64,000 nt of DNA from Limnobacter litoralis (GTDB taxonomy: Bacteria; Pseudomonadota; Gammaproteobacteria; Burkholderiales; Burkholderiaceae_B). Location of the stretch: the NCBI RefSeq assembly GCF_030160455.1, contig NZ_BSOJ01000027.1, positions 50,810 through 114,809 on the forward strand, read 5' to 3'. Under the pieces are notes generated by a model. It worked only from the letters and a program-made list of their open reading frames with translations. It was not told the origin of the DNA and made no database searches. Below, piece by piece: positions 36,991 to 45,103 of this stretch; positions within the stretch are counted from its first letter, which is position 1, and every line of letters starts with the position of its first letter. Both the position numbers and the translations under genes were made by a program.

Positions 36991-37644
36991 TCAGCAGAGT
37001 GCTTCGGACCCGTGAATGCGTTCGGCCAGTTTTTTGGCCTGCAGAAACACCTGCACAGCTGCGCTGCGGTTGCTGGTGCCCAAACGATCAAAGGCCCCCT
37101 TGATGTGGGCACGCACTGTGTCTGGGCTCATGCTCAACTCACGCGCAATTTCCTTGCTGGTTTTGCCTTCTGTCACCAGGTTCAATACGGACACCTGTTT
37201 CAGAGTCAGTGGTTTGGTCGCACCTGGTGCCTGAATCAAACTCTGGAAATCATTGCGCTTCAAATCAATGTCTGTGCTAACCACGTTTGAACCCAAATAT
37301 CCCTGAATTTTCGTAATCAGGTCTTTGTAAGCCAATGATTTCGACAGAAACAAGGCGCCGTGCTCGGCCACCAGTGCCTGCGTGCTTTCACGATCGTCTG
37401 CGGTAAAACAGATGCGGCGTGACATGGGGAAACGGCTGGAGGTCTCTTTCAAGACCTCTTCGGCAGATGACCCGGGCATGTTCAGGTCGAACACCACAAT
37501 GTCAACGGAATTGGGAGTGGTCCGTTGTAGTTCTTGAAGGTTTAAAACAGAAGACAGTTCTGTCTTTCCGACGATTTCGGTCAGCATTTCTTGTATGACA
37601 AGAACCATGCTGGGATGGTCTTCGACAATTAGCATTGATTTCAC
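36991..37644 (-). CDS. NarL/LuxR-family response regulator (output of phosphorelay)
   Basis: A 217-residue regulator. The GTG at 37644 is preceded at seven bases by AAGGAG, which decides the start. The receiver has LIVEDHPSM, phosphoacceptor Asp in VVFDLNMPGSS, Thr in CFTADD and Lys in FLSKSLA. The C-terminal LuxR helix-turn-helix is LTLKQVSVLNLVTEGKTSKE followed by IARELSMSPDTVRAHIKGAF. Upstream on the same strand lie an Hpt protein and a hybrid kinase, so it is probably the final acceptor of that phosphorelay. Its targets are unknown. It converges with the YhgE gene. Confidence 0.9.
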   Translation of the reverse strand: MKSMLIVEDHPSMVLVIQEMLTEIVGKTELSSVLNLQELQRTTPNSVDIVVFDLNMPGSSAEEVLKETSSRFPMSRRICFTADDRESTQALVAEHGALFLSKSLAYKDLITKIQGYLGSNVVSTDIDLKRNDFQSLIQAPGATKPLTLKQVSVLNLVTEGKTSKEIARELSMSPDTVRAHIKGAFDRLGTSNRSAAVQVFLQAKKLAERIHGSEALC

Positions 37645-37843
37645 GACAACACTCCTTTCCACGAGTCAGGTTTCTTCAAGAACCCACATACAATTCAGCC
37701 GAATAAAACCCTGCAGCCTTGCGTTAATAATGACGGGTGATGCTCACAAAAAGCCCACCATAAACAGGGGTACAACGTTGGGCAGATACCTAAAACATGC
37801 CCCTTGCCCGTTTGTGTAACCCAGTAAAACCCTTGAATCCAGT

Positions 37844-38191
37844 TTAACTTTCCGCCGGTAGTGACGACCTCATCCTCTCAATGGCCTGTGACAAATCCTT
37901 GAAACCCGCTTCACATTGCACCACCGACTTTTGTTCGCAGCCCTCTTCAATGACACGGGTTGCCTCAAACGCGGGGAGCGCAACAATACTCGCCGCAATT
38001 CCCTTGAAACCATGTGCCTTGGTGTAGGTTTCTTCAAACTTTTCAGACTGTATGCAATCAAGCAAGTCTGATGCCTGCTGATCGAACATTTTGATCAATT
38101 CCCGCACAACCCTGACAAGCAGCCGGTTATTGCCAGCAAGTCTTGCCATTGCCTCCGGCATGTCAATGCCATCGATGTCCACTGTATTCAT
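37844..38191 (-). CDS. Hpt (histidine phosphotransfer) domain protein
   Basis: A 115-residue single Hpt domain. The phosphorylatable His is in YTKAHGFKGIAASI at about residue 60, followed by the helical bundle ending IERMRSSLPAES. The ATG at 38191 overlaps the end of the hybrid kinase gene by 29 bases. It should shuttle phosphoryl groups between the kinase's receiver domain and the LuxR-type regulator downstream. A longer upstream start (38257) exists but lies deep in the kinase gene and adds no domain. Confidence 0.83.
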   Translation of the reverse strand: MNTVDIDGIDMPEAMARLAGNNRLLVRVVRELIKMFDQQASDLLDCIQSEKFEETYTKAHGFKGIAASIVALPAFEATRVIEEGCEQKSVVQCEAGFKDLSQAIERMRSSLPAES

Positions 38192-40385
38192 CTCCCACCC
38201 GCCTGTCTTGCTTGTTGTTGTGCACTTCCCAGTAATGAACCAGTTTTTTGGGTTCAATTGGCTTGGTCATGTGAAAGTTCATACCTGAACTCATGCAAGA
38301 CTGGATGTCTTCTTTGCGACTTGCGCCACTCAAACCGATGATCAGCAAATTGTCCCATTTACCGCGAGCCCGAATCAGCCTGGTGGTCTCTGCACCATCC
38401 AGCTCGGGCATGTGCAAATCCATCAGAACCAAATCAAAATGATCAGACTCCAGATGCTCCATGGCTTGCCAGCCGCCGTCTGCGCAAACAACCTTGCAAC
38501 CAGCCGACTCCAGCAACCAGGAATTGACTTCCTGATTAAGCCGGATGTCATCGACAAGCAGAACCTTTTTATCGCGCAACACCTCAAGCTGACGAGAAAA
38601 GACCGAGGCATCAAACTGATCGTAAGAAGTCACATACACGCTGTAGGCTGCGCCAGTCTCAACGTCTTCCAGAATGCGGTCGAACGGCAATACCACCTCA
38701 AACCGTGTGCCTTCGCCAGGGTTGCTTTGAACTGAAATTTCGCCTTTCATCAGGTCAACCATGTCTTTGACAATGGCCAGTCCCAGCCCAGTGCCGCCAT
38801 ATTCAAGGGCGATTCGGCTGCTTTCCTGCTCAAAGGGATTGAAAATCTTTCTCAGGTTTTCTGGGTCAATGCCCTTGCCTGTGTCATTCACAAAAAGACG
38901 GACTCTGCATTGCTTGGCATCCAGGTCTGTGACCTCAAACCCCACTTCAACACTGCCCTTGTCGGTGAATTTGATTGCATTGTTGATGAGATTGAGCAAC
39001 ACCTGTCGAAGACGCAGCGGATCTGCCATCACGTTCAGTTTCTCACCTTTGCCCTGCGTAAACTTCAGTGAAATTCCCTTGTCGCGAGCCAGCGGTGCCA
39101 CCCAATCGATCAGCCTCTCAATGTGATCCGACAAACGCAATGGCTCAAGCGCCAACTGTACCTTGCCCAATTCCAGTTTGTTCAGGTCAAGGATGTCGGA
39201 CACCAAGCCGTTGAGGTGGAACGTGGCCAAACCCAGTTTTTCAGCCAATTGCCTCAGATGGGTGTCGGCTGCCGATTCGCGAATCAGGCCAGACAGGGTT
39301 GAAATGGCGCTGAGGGGGCCACGCAATTCGTGACTGACCGTGGACAAAAAACGCGATTTAACCTCGTATGCAGCCTTGGTTTTCAGGCGCTGCGAATTTA
39401 ATTCCTGAATGGCCTCGTGCAGGTTTTCAGACTGAATATTCAGTTCCTCATTCAGGTCCATATTCAGCTTTTTTGCGAGGTCTTTCTCCTTGGTAAGCTC
39501 CTCAACGGCCATCTCCAGGCGGCTGTTCGCGCTGGCCAGTAAATCATTCTTTGCAATTTCAGAGAGGGCAAGCTTGGACACATCCATCCACACCAAAACC
39601 AGAGATCCACCGGAGACCGCAGCCGTGGCTATGGAAATCAAAAAGTGGCTGAACGGGGAAGAGTTGATGCTGAGAAAGACGGCGAGGCCGAGACTGTAGA
39701 CCAAAAACAAGGTCGGAAAGCCAAGCAGAAGACGGGTACTGAGCTGCCGGGCACCACTGCGGTCTAAATCGGCTAGAAAACGCCGGAAAAAGCGGCTTTG
39801 TATGACCCCTGTCCAGGTCAGCAATTGAAAAATCGAAGCGCCCAACAGGGAGTATTTGGGGATCTCTGATGGCCAAGCGTGCCCCACTCGAACCCAAAAC
39901 CAGTTCAGCAGCATCGTCAGGCTTGCCATCATGGTGATCATGAACAGCACCACTTCAGCACCTGGCGTTAATTTGCGTCGAAACACAAACAGCAGTGACA
40001 CCACGGAAAGAATGATCGCAAACCCGAGTTCTGACTCGATGGCGTATCCCAGCCACAGCACTTCATACATCCAATGCACCAGGCTGATCGTTAAAGAAGC
40101 AATGGCCAGCACGGTTTTGATTTTTTCACTGTTGTTTTTGTAGGGCAGACAAGTTGCGATCAGGCCCAGACAGACCAAGGCATTCCATGGGCAAATCCAC
40201 AACAGGGCATCTAATTCGGGGGACAATGGCGAGCTAAACAGAAGGCCAAGCGTATTGAGTGCGAGAAAGCAGAGAGAGGCAACCAGCAACAGGTGATGCA
40301 AACGTGCCAGACACAGTACATAAGTGTGTACGCCTTTCCCGTTCTGGTTCCGGTAATTGAGCAAATCATTGATTGAGGCGTACAT
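38163..40385 (-). CDS. Hybrid sensor histidine kinase with multi-helix membrane input
   Basis: A 740-residue hybrid kinase. Residues about 25-285 contain seven or eight membrane helices with little periplasmic sequence. A coiled coil (about 285-350) connects to HisKA (phosphoacceptor His in LSTVSHELRGPLSAISTL), then HATPase (NLINNAIKFT, NDTGKGIDPEN, GTGLGLAIVKDMVDLM), and a C-terminal receiver (VLLVDDIRLNQEVN, Asp in LVLMDLHMPELDG, Lys in HMTKPIEPK). The start MYASINDLL at 40385 follows AAGAA. It forms a phosphorelay with the overlapping Hpt gene and the LuxR-type regulator beyond it. Confidence 0.92.
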   Translation of the reverse strand: MYASINDLLNYRNQNGKGVHTYVLCLARLHHLLLVASLCFLALNTLGLLFSSPLSPELDALLWICPWNALVCLGLIATCLPYKNNSEKIKTVLAIASLTISLVHWMYEVLWLGYAIESELGFAIILSVVSLLFVFRRKLTPGAEVVLFMITMMASLTMLLNWFWVRVGHAWPSEIPKYSLLGASIFQLLTWTGVIQSRFFRRFLADLDRSGARQLSTRLLLGFPTLFLVYSLGLAVFLSINSSPFSHFLISIATAAVSGGSLVLVWMDVSKLALSEIAKNDLLASANSRLEMAVEELTKEKDLAKKLNMDLNEELNIQSENLHEAIQELNSQRLKTKAAYEVKSRFLSTVSHELRGPLSAISTLSGLIRESAADTHLRQLAEKLGLATFHLNGLVSDILDLNKLELGKVQLALEPLRLSDHIERLIDWVAPLARDKGISLKFTQGKGEKLNVMADPLRLRQVLLNLINNAIKFTDKGSVEVGFEVTDLDAKQCRVRLFVNDTGKGIDPENLRKIFNPFEQESSRIALEYGGTGLGLAIVKDMVDLMKGEISVQSNPGEGTRFEVVLPFDRILEDVETGAAYSVYVTSYDQFDASVFSRQLEVLRDKKVLLVDDIRLNQEVNSWLLESAGCKVVCADGGWQAMEHLESDHFDLVLMDLHMPELDGAETTRLIRARGKWDNLLIIGLSGASRKEDIQSCMSSGMNFHMTKPIEPKKLVHYWEVHNNKQDRRVGDEYSGHRWH

Positions 40386-40746
40386 CGTTCTTGTAGTAAT
40401 CAAGGGTTTCTTTGTTAAAAAATCGAACCTTTCGTCTGGCCTTAAAATCGCGGAGAATCGCTCTGGACTTCGATTACCGGTAACTCTTAATACATTACTT
40501 CACAAAATATCAGAAGATTGTTAAAAAGGTTTATATGTCTGTAATGAATGTTCTACTTTCGAGACACTTTTTCACAACAAAACACGCCAAATCGCGCCAA
40601 AACGCGCATTAAGCGCCAAAAACTAGGGTTTTCACCAATCTCGAAAAATTTGTAACCTTTTTGCAGCAGTAGACGAATGTGACAAATAATTAAACTGCAG
40701 ACCGTACTTTCCGGGTTTATTACTCACTTGCCAACTAAGGAAAACC
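40386..40746. other. Divergent intergenic region with CGCCAAA repeats and possible Pho box
   Basis: This 361-base AT-rich gap separates the hybrid kinase from the phosphonate-type transporter. CGCCAAA occurs three times, at 40585, 40595 and 40614, all on the plus strand. TTGTAAC-CTTT-TTGCAGC (40650-40667) has the 7-4-7 layout of a PhoB box but only a partial match. I see no open reading frame with a credible start and no clear RNA gene. Confidence 0.45.
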
Positions 40747-41613
40747 ATGAAACTTATTAGACACTTAATGATTGCCACCGTGACCGCGGCTTCATTGATT
40801 TCAACGGCTTACGCAGCACCCACTTTGCAGTTTGCGGTGGGCATGTACCAACCCACCAAGGATAAAAACGACGCCACGTATACCCCTCTGGCCAATTACC
40901 TGTCCAAAAAACTGGGCATGCCGGTAAAACTACGCACGGTAGAAAGTTGGGAGGGCTTGGCCAAATCACTGGCCAACGGGGAGACCGATGTGGCCTTGAT
41001 GGGCCCTTGGGGTTATGTGCTTGCAAACAACGAAGCAAAGGCCCAGGCAGTCGCCACCATTGAATACGAAGGCAAACCCATTTACTACGGCATCATGATC
41101 ACCCACCCGGGCAGCGGTATTAACAGCCCGGCAGACCTCAAAGGCAAAACCTTTGCCTTCGCTGACAAAGGTTCAACCTCAGGCTATCTGATCCCCTTCT
41201 ATTATTTTCAAAAGCAGGGCATCAATCCAGACACGTATTTCTCGAAAGTCATTTACACCGAGCACCCAGCCATTGAAGCCCAGGTGACCAAAGGTGCCAT
41301 CGACGCAGGTGCCGATTACAACCGCAACCGCGACACCATGATCGCCGAAGGACTGATCAAGGCCAGTGATTCAAAAATTATCTGGAAGTCAGACCCCCTG
41401 CCCAACGATGCGGTTGCTGTCAGTGAGAAACTGTACAAAGACAAGGCATTTGTGGCCAAATTGCAATCTGCGCTGGAAGACCTTAAAACCGAGCTGAAAA
41501 GCCAACCCGAGTTGCTTCCACCCCGCTACACTGGCTTTGTGAAATCAGACAACAGTTATTACAAACCCATTCGCGACGCTGGCTTGGCCACGGGCAGGCT
41601 GCAACCCAAATAA
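40747..41613 (+). CDS. phnD: Phosphonate/phosphite-type ABC transporter substrate-binding protein (PhnD-like)
   Basis: A 288-residue periplasmic binding protein with a signal peptide (LMIATVTAASLISTAYA). The PhnD family pattern is clear: LQFAVGMYQPTKDKNDATYT, LANYLSKKLGMPVKL, DVALMGPWGYVLANNE, KTFAFADKGSTSGYL and GAIDAGADYNRN. The family binds phosphonates, phosphite or phosphate esters; which one cannot be told. The start has AAGGAAAACC upstream. First gene of a four-gene operon. Confidence 0.88.
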   Translation: MKLIRHLMIATVTAASLISTAYAAPTLQFAVGMYQPTKDKNDATYTPLANYLSKKLGMPVKLRTVESWEGLAKSLANGETDVALMGPWGYVLANNEAKAQAVATIEYEGKPIYYGIMITHPGSGINSPADLKGKTFAFADKGSTSGYLIPFYYFQKQGINPDTYFSKVIYTEHPAIEAQVTKGAIDAGADYNRNRDTMIAEGLIKASDSKIIWKSDPLPNDAVAVSEKLYKDKAFVAKLQSALEDLKTELKSQPELLPPRYTGFVKSDNSYYKPIRDAGLATGRLQPK

Positions 41614-41616
41614 AGC

Positions 41617-42498
41617 ATGACCTTTACGCAGTTTCTGACGCGGCTGAAAGGCCGCCTTGGTTTTCTGGGGCTGGCCTTGGCCTACGCGGCAATCGTCGCG
41701 GTGTGCCTGGCCAGCTTTTCCCGATCGGACGATCTAAGCCTGGGGCGCAACCCCCTTGACAACCTGATCAAGACCGGCACCGAATTTGTCCGCCCCAGCT
41801 TTCTGGACATCTGGTTTGGCAACACCCACTACGAATACAAAAGCGACGACGGCACTGTGTTGCGCACCGAGAACAGACGCCTGGTAGAAACAGAATATGA
41901 CAAACAACTGCTGATCGCAGCTTGGGTGACTTTCAAGATTGCAACACTCGGCTCCCTGCTGGGTGCCCTCCTTTCTTTGCCCTTTGCGGTGTTCACCGCC
42001 AAAAACCTGCGTTCTCCGAAGTGGTTGTCGGCCGCATCCAAAATGGTGCTGGACATTTCCCGATCCATTCACACACTCGTGTTCGGTCTCGTGCTGGTGG
42101 GCATTGTCGGGCTGGGGCCAACAGCCGGCATTTTGGCCATCGCGTTCCACAGCATGGGAACCTACGGCAAGCTGTTCGCAGAAAGCATTGAAACGCTGGA
42201 CATGGCGGCCATTGAAGCGGTGCGGGCTGTGGGGGCCAGCCCCTCACAAACATTCTTTCTGGCAGTGTGGCCCAATGTGCTTCCGCAGTGGGTTTCAAGC
42301 CATTTGTACATTTGGGAATACAACATTCGGGACTCCACCATTCTGGGCATCATTGGCGCGGGTGGTCTGGGTTTGCTGATCTCTGAATCGGTCAGCCTGT
42401 TCCAGTGGGGGCGACTGTCGACCATTTTGCTGGTCGTCGTATTGATGGTCACGGTGTTTGACAGCCTGAGCCGCCGTATTCGACAGGCGCTTTTATGA
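41617..42498 (+). CDS. phnE: Phosphonate-type ABC transporter permease (PhnE-like)
   Basis: A 293-residue inner-membrane permease with a first helix at about 15-32 and five more from about 95 on. The EAA-type coupling loop is ETLDMAAIEAVRAVGASPSQ, followed by WPNVLPQWVSSHLYIWEYNI and a final segment, STILGIIGAGGLGLLI, typical of PhnE. It lies 3 bases after the binding-protein gene and its end overlaps the ATPase start (ATGA). Confidence 0.9.
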   Translation: MTFTQFLTRLKGRLGFLGLALAYAAIVAVCLASFSRSDDLSLGRNPLDNLIKTGTEFVRPSFLDIWFGNTHYEYKSDDGTVLRTENRRLVETEYDKQLLIAAWVTFKIATLGSLLGALLSLPFAVFTAKNLRSPKWLSAASKMVLDISRSIHTLVFGLVLVGIVGLGPTAGILAIAFHSMGTYGKLFAESIETLDMAAIEAVRAVGASPSQTFFLAVWPNVLPQWVSSHLYIWEYNIRDSTILGIIGAGGLGLLISESVSLFQWGRLSTILLVVVLMVTVFDSLSRRIRQALL

Positions 42499-43220
42499 TT
42501 CACATCGAGAACGCGGTGTGCCGTGCGGGGCAGAAAACCCTGCTGGACGTTGAAAGCCTTCACATTCAATCGGGAGAACACGTGGCCGTGCTGGGCAAAA
42601 ACGGTGCGGGCAAATCAACCCTGCTGAAATTGCTGACGGGCTTTATAAGCCCTCAAACAGGCCGTGTCTTGGTGAATAATCAACCGGTGTACCCACACCC
42701 CGGTGAAAGAAAGCTACGGCAAGTTCGAAGCCAGACCGGCCAGGTGTTTCAGGGTCTGCACTTGGTGGGGCGGCTGACTGTGCTGGAAAATGTGCTGATA
42801 GGCGGCTTGGCCGCCATGCCGCGCTTGAGCAGTTGGGCGCGTCTGTTCACCCCGATTGAAACCCAAAAAGCCATGGATGCGCTGCACACGGTGGGCATGG
42901 CCGGTTTTTCAGGCGTTCGGGCCGACAAGCTGTCGGGCGGGGAAAGGCAAAAAGTGGCGGTTGCCCGCATGCTGATGCAACAACCGTCCCTGATACTGGC
43001 CGACGAGCCCACTGCCGCGCTGGACCCCACTGCAGCCCGCGACACCTGCGAACTGTTGCGCAGGGTAAGCCACCAACGCACCCTGATCAGCGTGTTGCAC
43101 AATGAGGCGCTGGTGCCAATGCTGGCCGATCGGGTCATCGGATTGAAAGCTGGCAAGATCGTGCTGGACTGCCCTGTGGACGACCAACTTGAACAACGAT
43201 TGAGTGCCTTGTATGACTGA
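42495..43220 (+). CDS. phnC: Phosphonate-type ABC transporter ATPase (PhnC-like)
   Basis: A 241-residue ATPase. Walker A is in LGKNGAGKSTLLKLLTGFI, Q-loop around GQVFQGLHLVGRLTV, signature KLSGGERQKVAVARML, Walker B LILADEPTAALDP and the H-loop in LISVLHNEALV. The VLENVLIGGLA segment after the Q-loop is typical for PhnC. It powers uptake by the binding protein and permease encoded upstream. The last 8 bases overlap the metallophosphoesterase gene. Confidence 0.9.
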   Translation: MIHIENAVCRAGQKTLLDVESLHIQSGEHVAVLGKNGAGKSTLLKLLTGFISPQTGRVLVNNQPVYPHPGERKLRQVRSQTGQVFQGLHLVGRLTVLENVLIGGLAAMPRLSSWARLFTPIETQKAMDALHTVGMAGFSGVRADKLSGGERQKVAVARMLMQQPSLILADEPTAALDPTAARDTCELLRRVSHQRTLISVLHNEALVPMLADRVIGLKAGKIVLDCPVDDQLEQRLSALYD

Positions 43221-44139
43221 AAAGGCGGGGCGCGCCTGCCCGATTCGATACCGATACAGTCCTCGGAACATTGCCCAAGCGCAAGTCACCGAGGCAAATT
43301 GCCTGTATGTGGTCGGTGGCCTGTACGGCAATCCGTTTGCGCTGGCCAAAATCAAGGCCATGGCGGCGGCCGAGGGCGCACGGATCTGCTTCAACGGCGA
43401 CTTCAACTGGTTCAATGTAGACCCAACCAGCTTTCAGCAGATCAATGAAGCCGTGCTGAAACACGACGCCATTGCAGGCAATGTGGAGGCCGAGTTGGCC
43501 GAACCGCTGGATGCACCCGACTGTGGTTGTGCATACCCGGATACCGTTGACCAGGGTACGGTGGAAAGATCCAACCGCATACACACCGGCTTAAAGACCA
43601 CCGCGCAGCATTTTCCTGAATTGACCAGCATGCTGGTCAAGCTGCCTTTTTTCAGGCGCTACCGCGTTGGGGCAGTCAATGTGGGTGTGGTTCACGGAGA
43701 CGCAGAATCGCTTTCAGGCTGGCGGTTTGATCCTGCTGAACTGGAAAACGCCGCGAATCAGGACTGGCTGCGCAGTGTATTTGAACAGGCTGAGGTGGAC
43801 GTGTTCGCCAGCAGCCACACTTGCACTGCCGGTTTTTTCTGCTTGCCCAACACAGCAGGCAAGCCCCTGCTGGTCAGCAACAACGGCGCTGCGGGCATGC
43901 CCAGCGTGCCACACAGTCACTGCGGTCTGCTCACGCGGATCGGCACAAGACCCAGCCGCCACCCAAGCTTCAAATCGCTGGAGATCAAACACGGCGTTTG
44001 GGTTGAGCAATTGCCGATTGATTACCCGCAAACGGACTGGATTGAGTCGTTTTTGTCCAATTGGCCAGAGGGCAGTGCTGCGCACACCTCCTACTTTCAG
44101 CGAATTGGCCGCGGCTATTACACCAGCAGAACTGTGTGA
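43213..44139 (+). CDS. Metallophosphoesterase family protein linked to the phosphonate-type transporter
   Basis: A 308-residue calcineurin-like protein; the ATG at 43213 overlaps the ATPase stop. Metal-site motifs can be followed: VVGGLYGNPFAL (in place of DxHG), CFNGDFNWF (GDxxD-like), AIAGNVEAEL (GNxE), VVHGDAES and SSHTCTAGF (GHTH-like, with Ser). The first and last motifs depart from the standard set, so metal binding may differ. Co-location with the transporter suggests hydrolysis of an imported phosphate or phosphonate ester; no C-P lyase or phosphonatase gene is nearby. Confidence 0.72.
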   Translation: MTEKAGRACPIRYRYSPRNIAQAQVTEANCLYVVGGLYGNPFALAKIKAMAAAEGARICFNGDFNWFNVDPTSFQQINEAVLKHDAIAGNVEAELAEPLDAPDCGCAYPDTVDQGTVERSNRIHTGLKTTAQHFPELTSMLVKLPFFRRYRVGAVNVGVVHGDAESLSGWRFDPAELENAANQDWLRSVFEQAEVDVFASSHTCTAGFFCLPNTAGKPLLVSNNGAAGMPSVPHSHCGLLTRIGTRPSRHPSFKSLEIKHGVWVEQLPIDYPQTDWIESFLSNWPEGSAAHTSYFQRIGRGYYTSRTV

Positions 44140-44248
44140 CGCACTAATATTGTGCATCTGTCAATCCTGAATCCCATGCATGTTCAAAACTGCATTTCGC
44201 ATTCAGTATCAATCAAATCGCTAATCAAGCTATTAAACGGACAATTTC

Positions 44249-45088
44249 ATGGACATTTTAAACGGCCACTCCCTGTGGTGGGTGGCAGGGCTTTTTCTGT
44301 CGCTCGGCCTCACAGGGGTGATTGCAGGGGTTCTGGCGGGTTTGTTGGGTGTGGGTGGCGGCATCGTCATCGTGCCAGTGCTGTACAACCTGTTTTCGCT
44401 GCTGGGCGTGGATGAAAGCGTGAAGATGCACGTGGCAGTGGGCACTTCGCTGGCCACCATTGTGCCCACTTCGTTTATGTCTGCCCGAAGCCATGCAGCC
44501 AAAGGCAATCTGGACAAAGACCTGCTGAAAAGCCTGGCCTGGCCGCTGTTTGGCGGGGTCATCGTCGGCAGCTTTTTAAGCGGTTATTTCAAAGGACCCG
44601 TGCTGTCTGGCATCTTCGGGGTGGTCGGTCTGCTGGTGGCCCTGAACATGGCATTCCGCGCCAAAAGTTCAGCCTTGGCAGACCAGTTGCCCGGGGCACC
44701 CTGGAAGCAGTTCATCGGCGCAATCATCGGCGGTTTTTCCACGCTGATGGGCATTGGTGGCGGTACGCTCAGCGTGCCGATCTTCACCGCATTCAACGTG
44801 CCGGTTCACAAGGCAGTGGGCACTGCGGCGGCCATCGGGCTGGTCATCAGTATTCCAGGTGCACTTGGCTTCGTGCTGAATGGTTTGCATGTGGCGCACC
44901 GTCCCCCCTTCACCTTTGGATACGTCAACCTGATCGGCTTCGCACTCATCGTGCCCATGACGATGTGGATGGCCCCAGTGGGTGCAAGACTCGCCAGCCG
45001 CACCAAACCCGACCGGCTCAAACAGGCCTTTGCGTTTTTCCTGTTTTTGACTTCCTTCAAAATGTTGTACAGCCTGCTGACTCACTAA
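44249..45088 (+). CDS. TauE/SafE family sulfite/organosulfonate exporter
   Basis: A 279-residue membrane protein of about eight helices. The repeated family motif is visible twice: GVLAGLLGVGGGIVIVPVLY in the first half and GGFSTLMGIGGGTLSVPIFT in the second. The family exports sulfite, sulfoacetate or related anions. The gamma-glutamyltransferase gene starts 16 bases downstream and is probably co-transcribed, hinting at disposal of sulfur from glutathione or gamma-glutamyl compounds; this is inference. Confidence 0.9.
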   Translation: MDILNGHSLWWVAGLFLSLGLTGVIAGVLAGLLGVGGGIVIVPVLYNLFSLLGVDESVKMHVAVGTSLATIVPTSFMSARSHAAKGNLDKDLLKSLAWPLFGGVIVGSFLSGYFKGPVLSGIFGVVGLLVALNMAFRAKSSALADQLPGAPWKQFIGAIIGGFSTLMGIGGGTLSVPIFTAFNVPVHKAVGTAAAIGLVISIPGALGFVLNGLHVAHRPPFTFGYVNLIGFALIVPMTMWMAPVGARLASRTKPDRLKQAFAFFLFLTSFKMLYSLLTH

Positions 45089-45103
45089 ACTGGACTGATT
45101 GAC

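Noticed and set aside
40585..40620. CGCCAAA repeats as a CRISPR-like array
   Set aside because: Units are only 7 bases with unequal short gaps and no spacer structure or cas genes.
44140..44248. Regulatory RNA or riboswitch before the TauE/SafE gene
   Set aside because: The 109-base gap shows no stable stem set or known riboswitch core that I can recognise.
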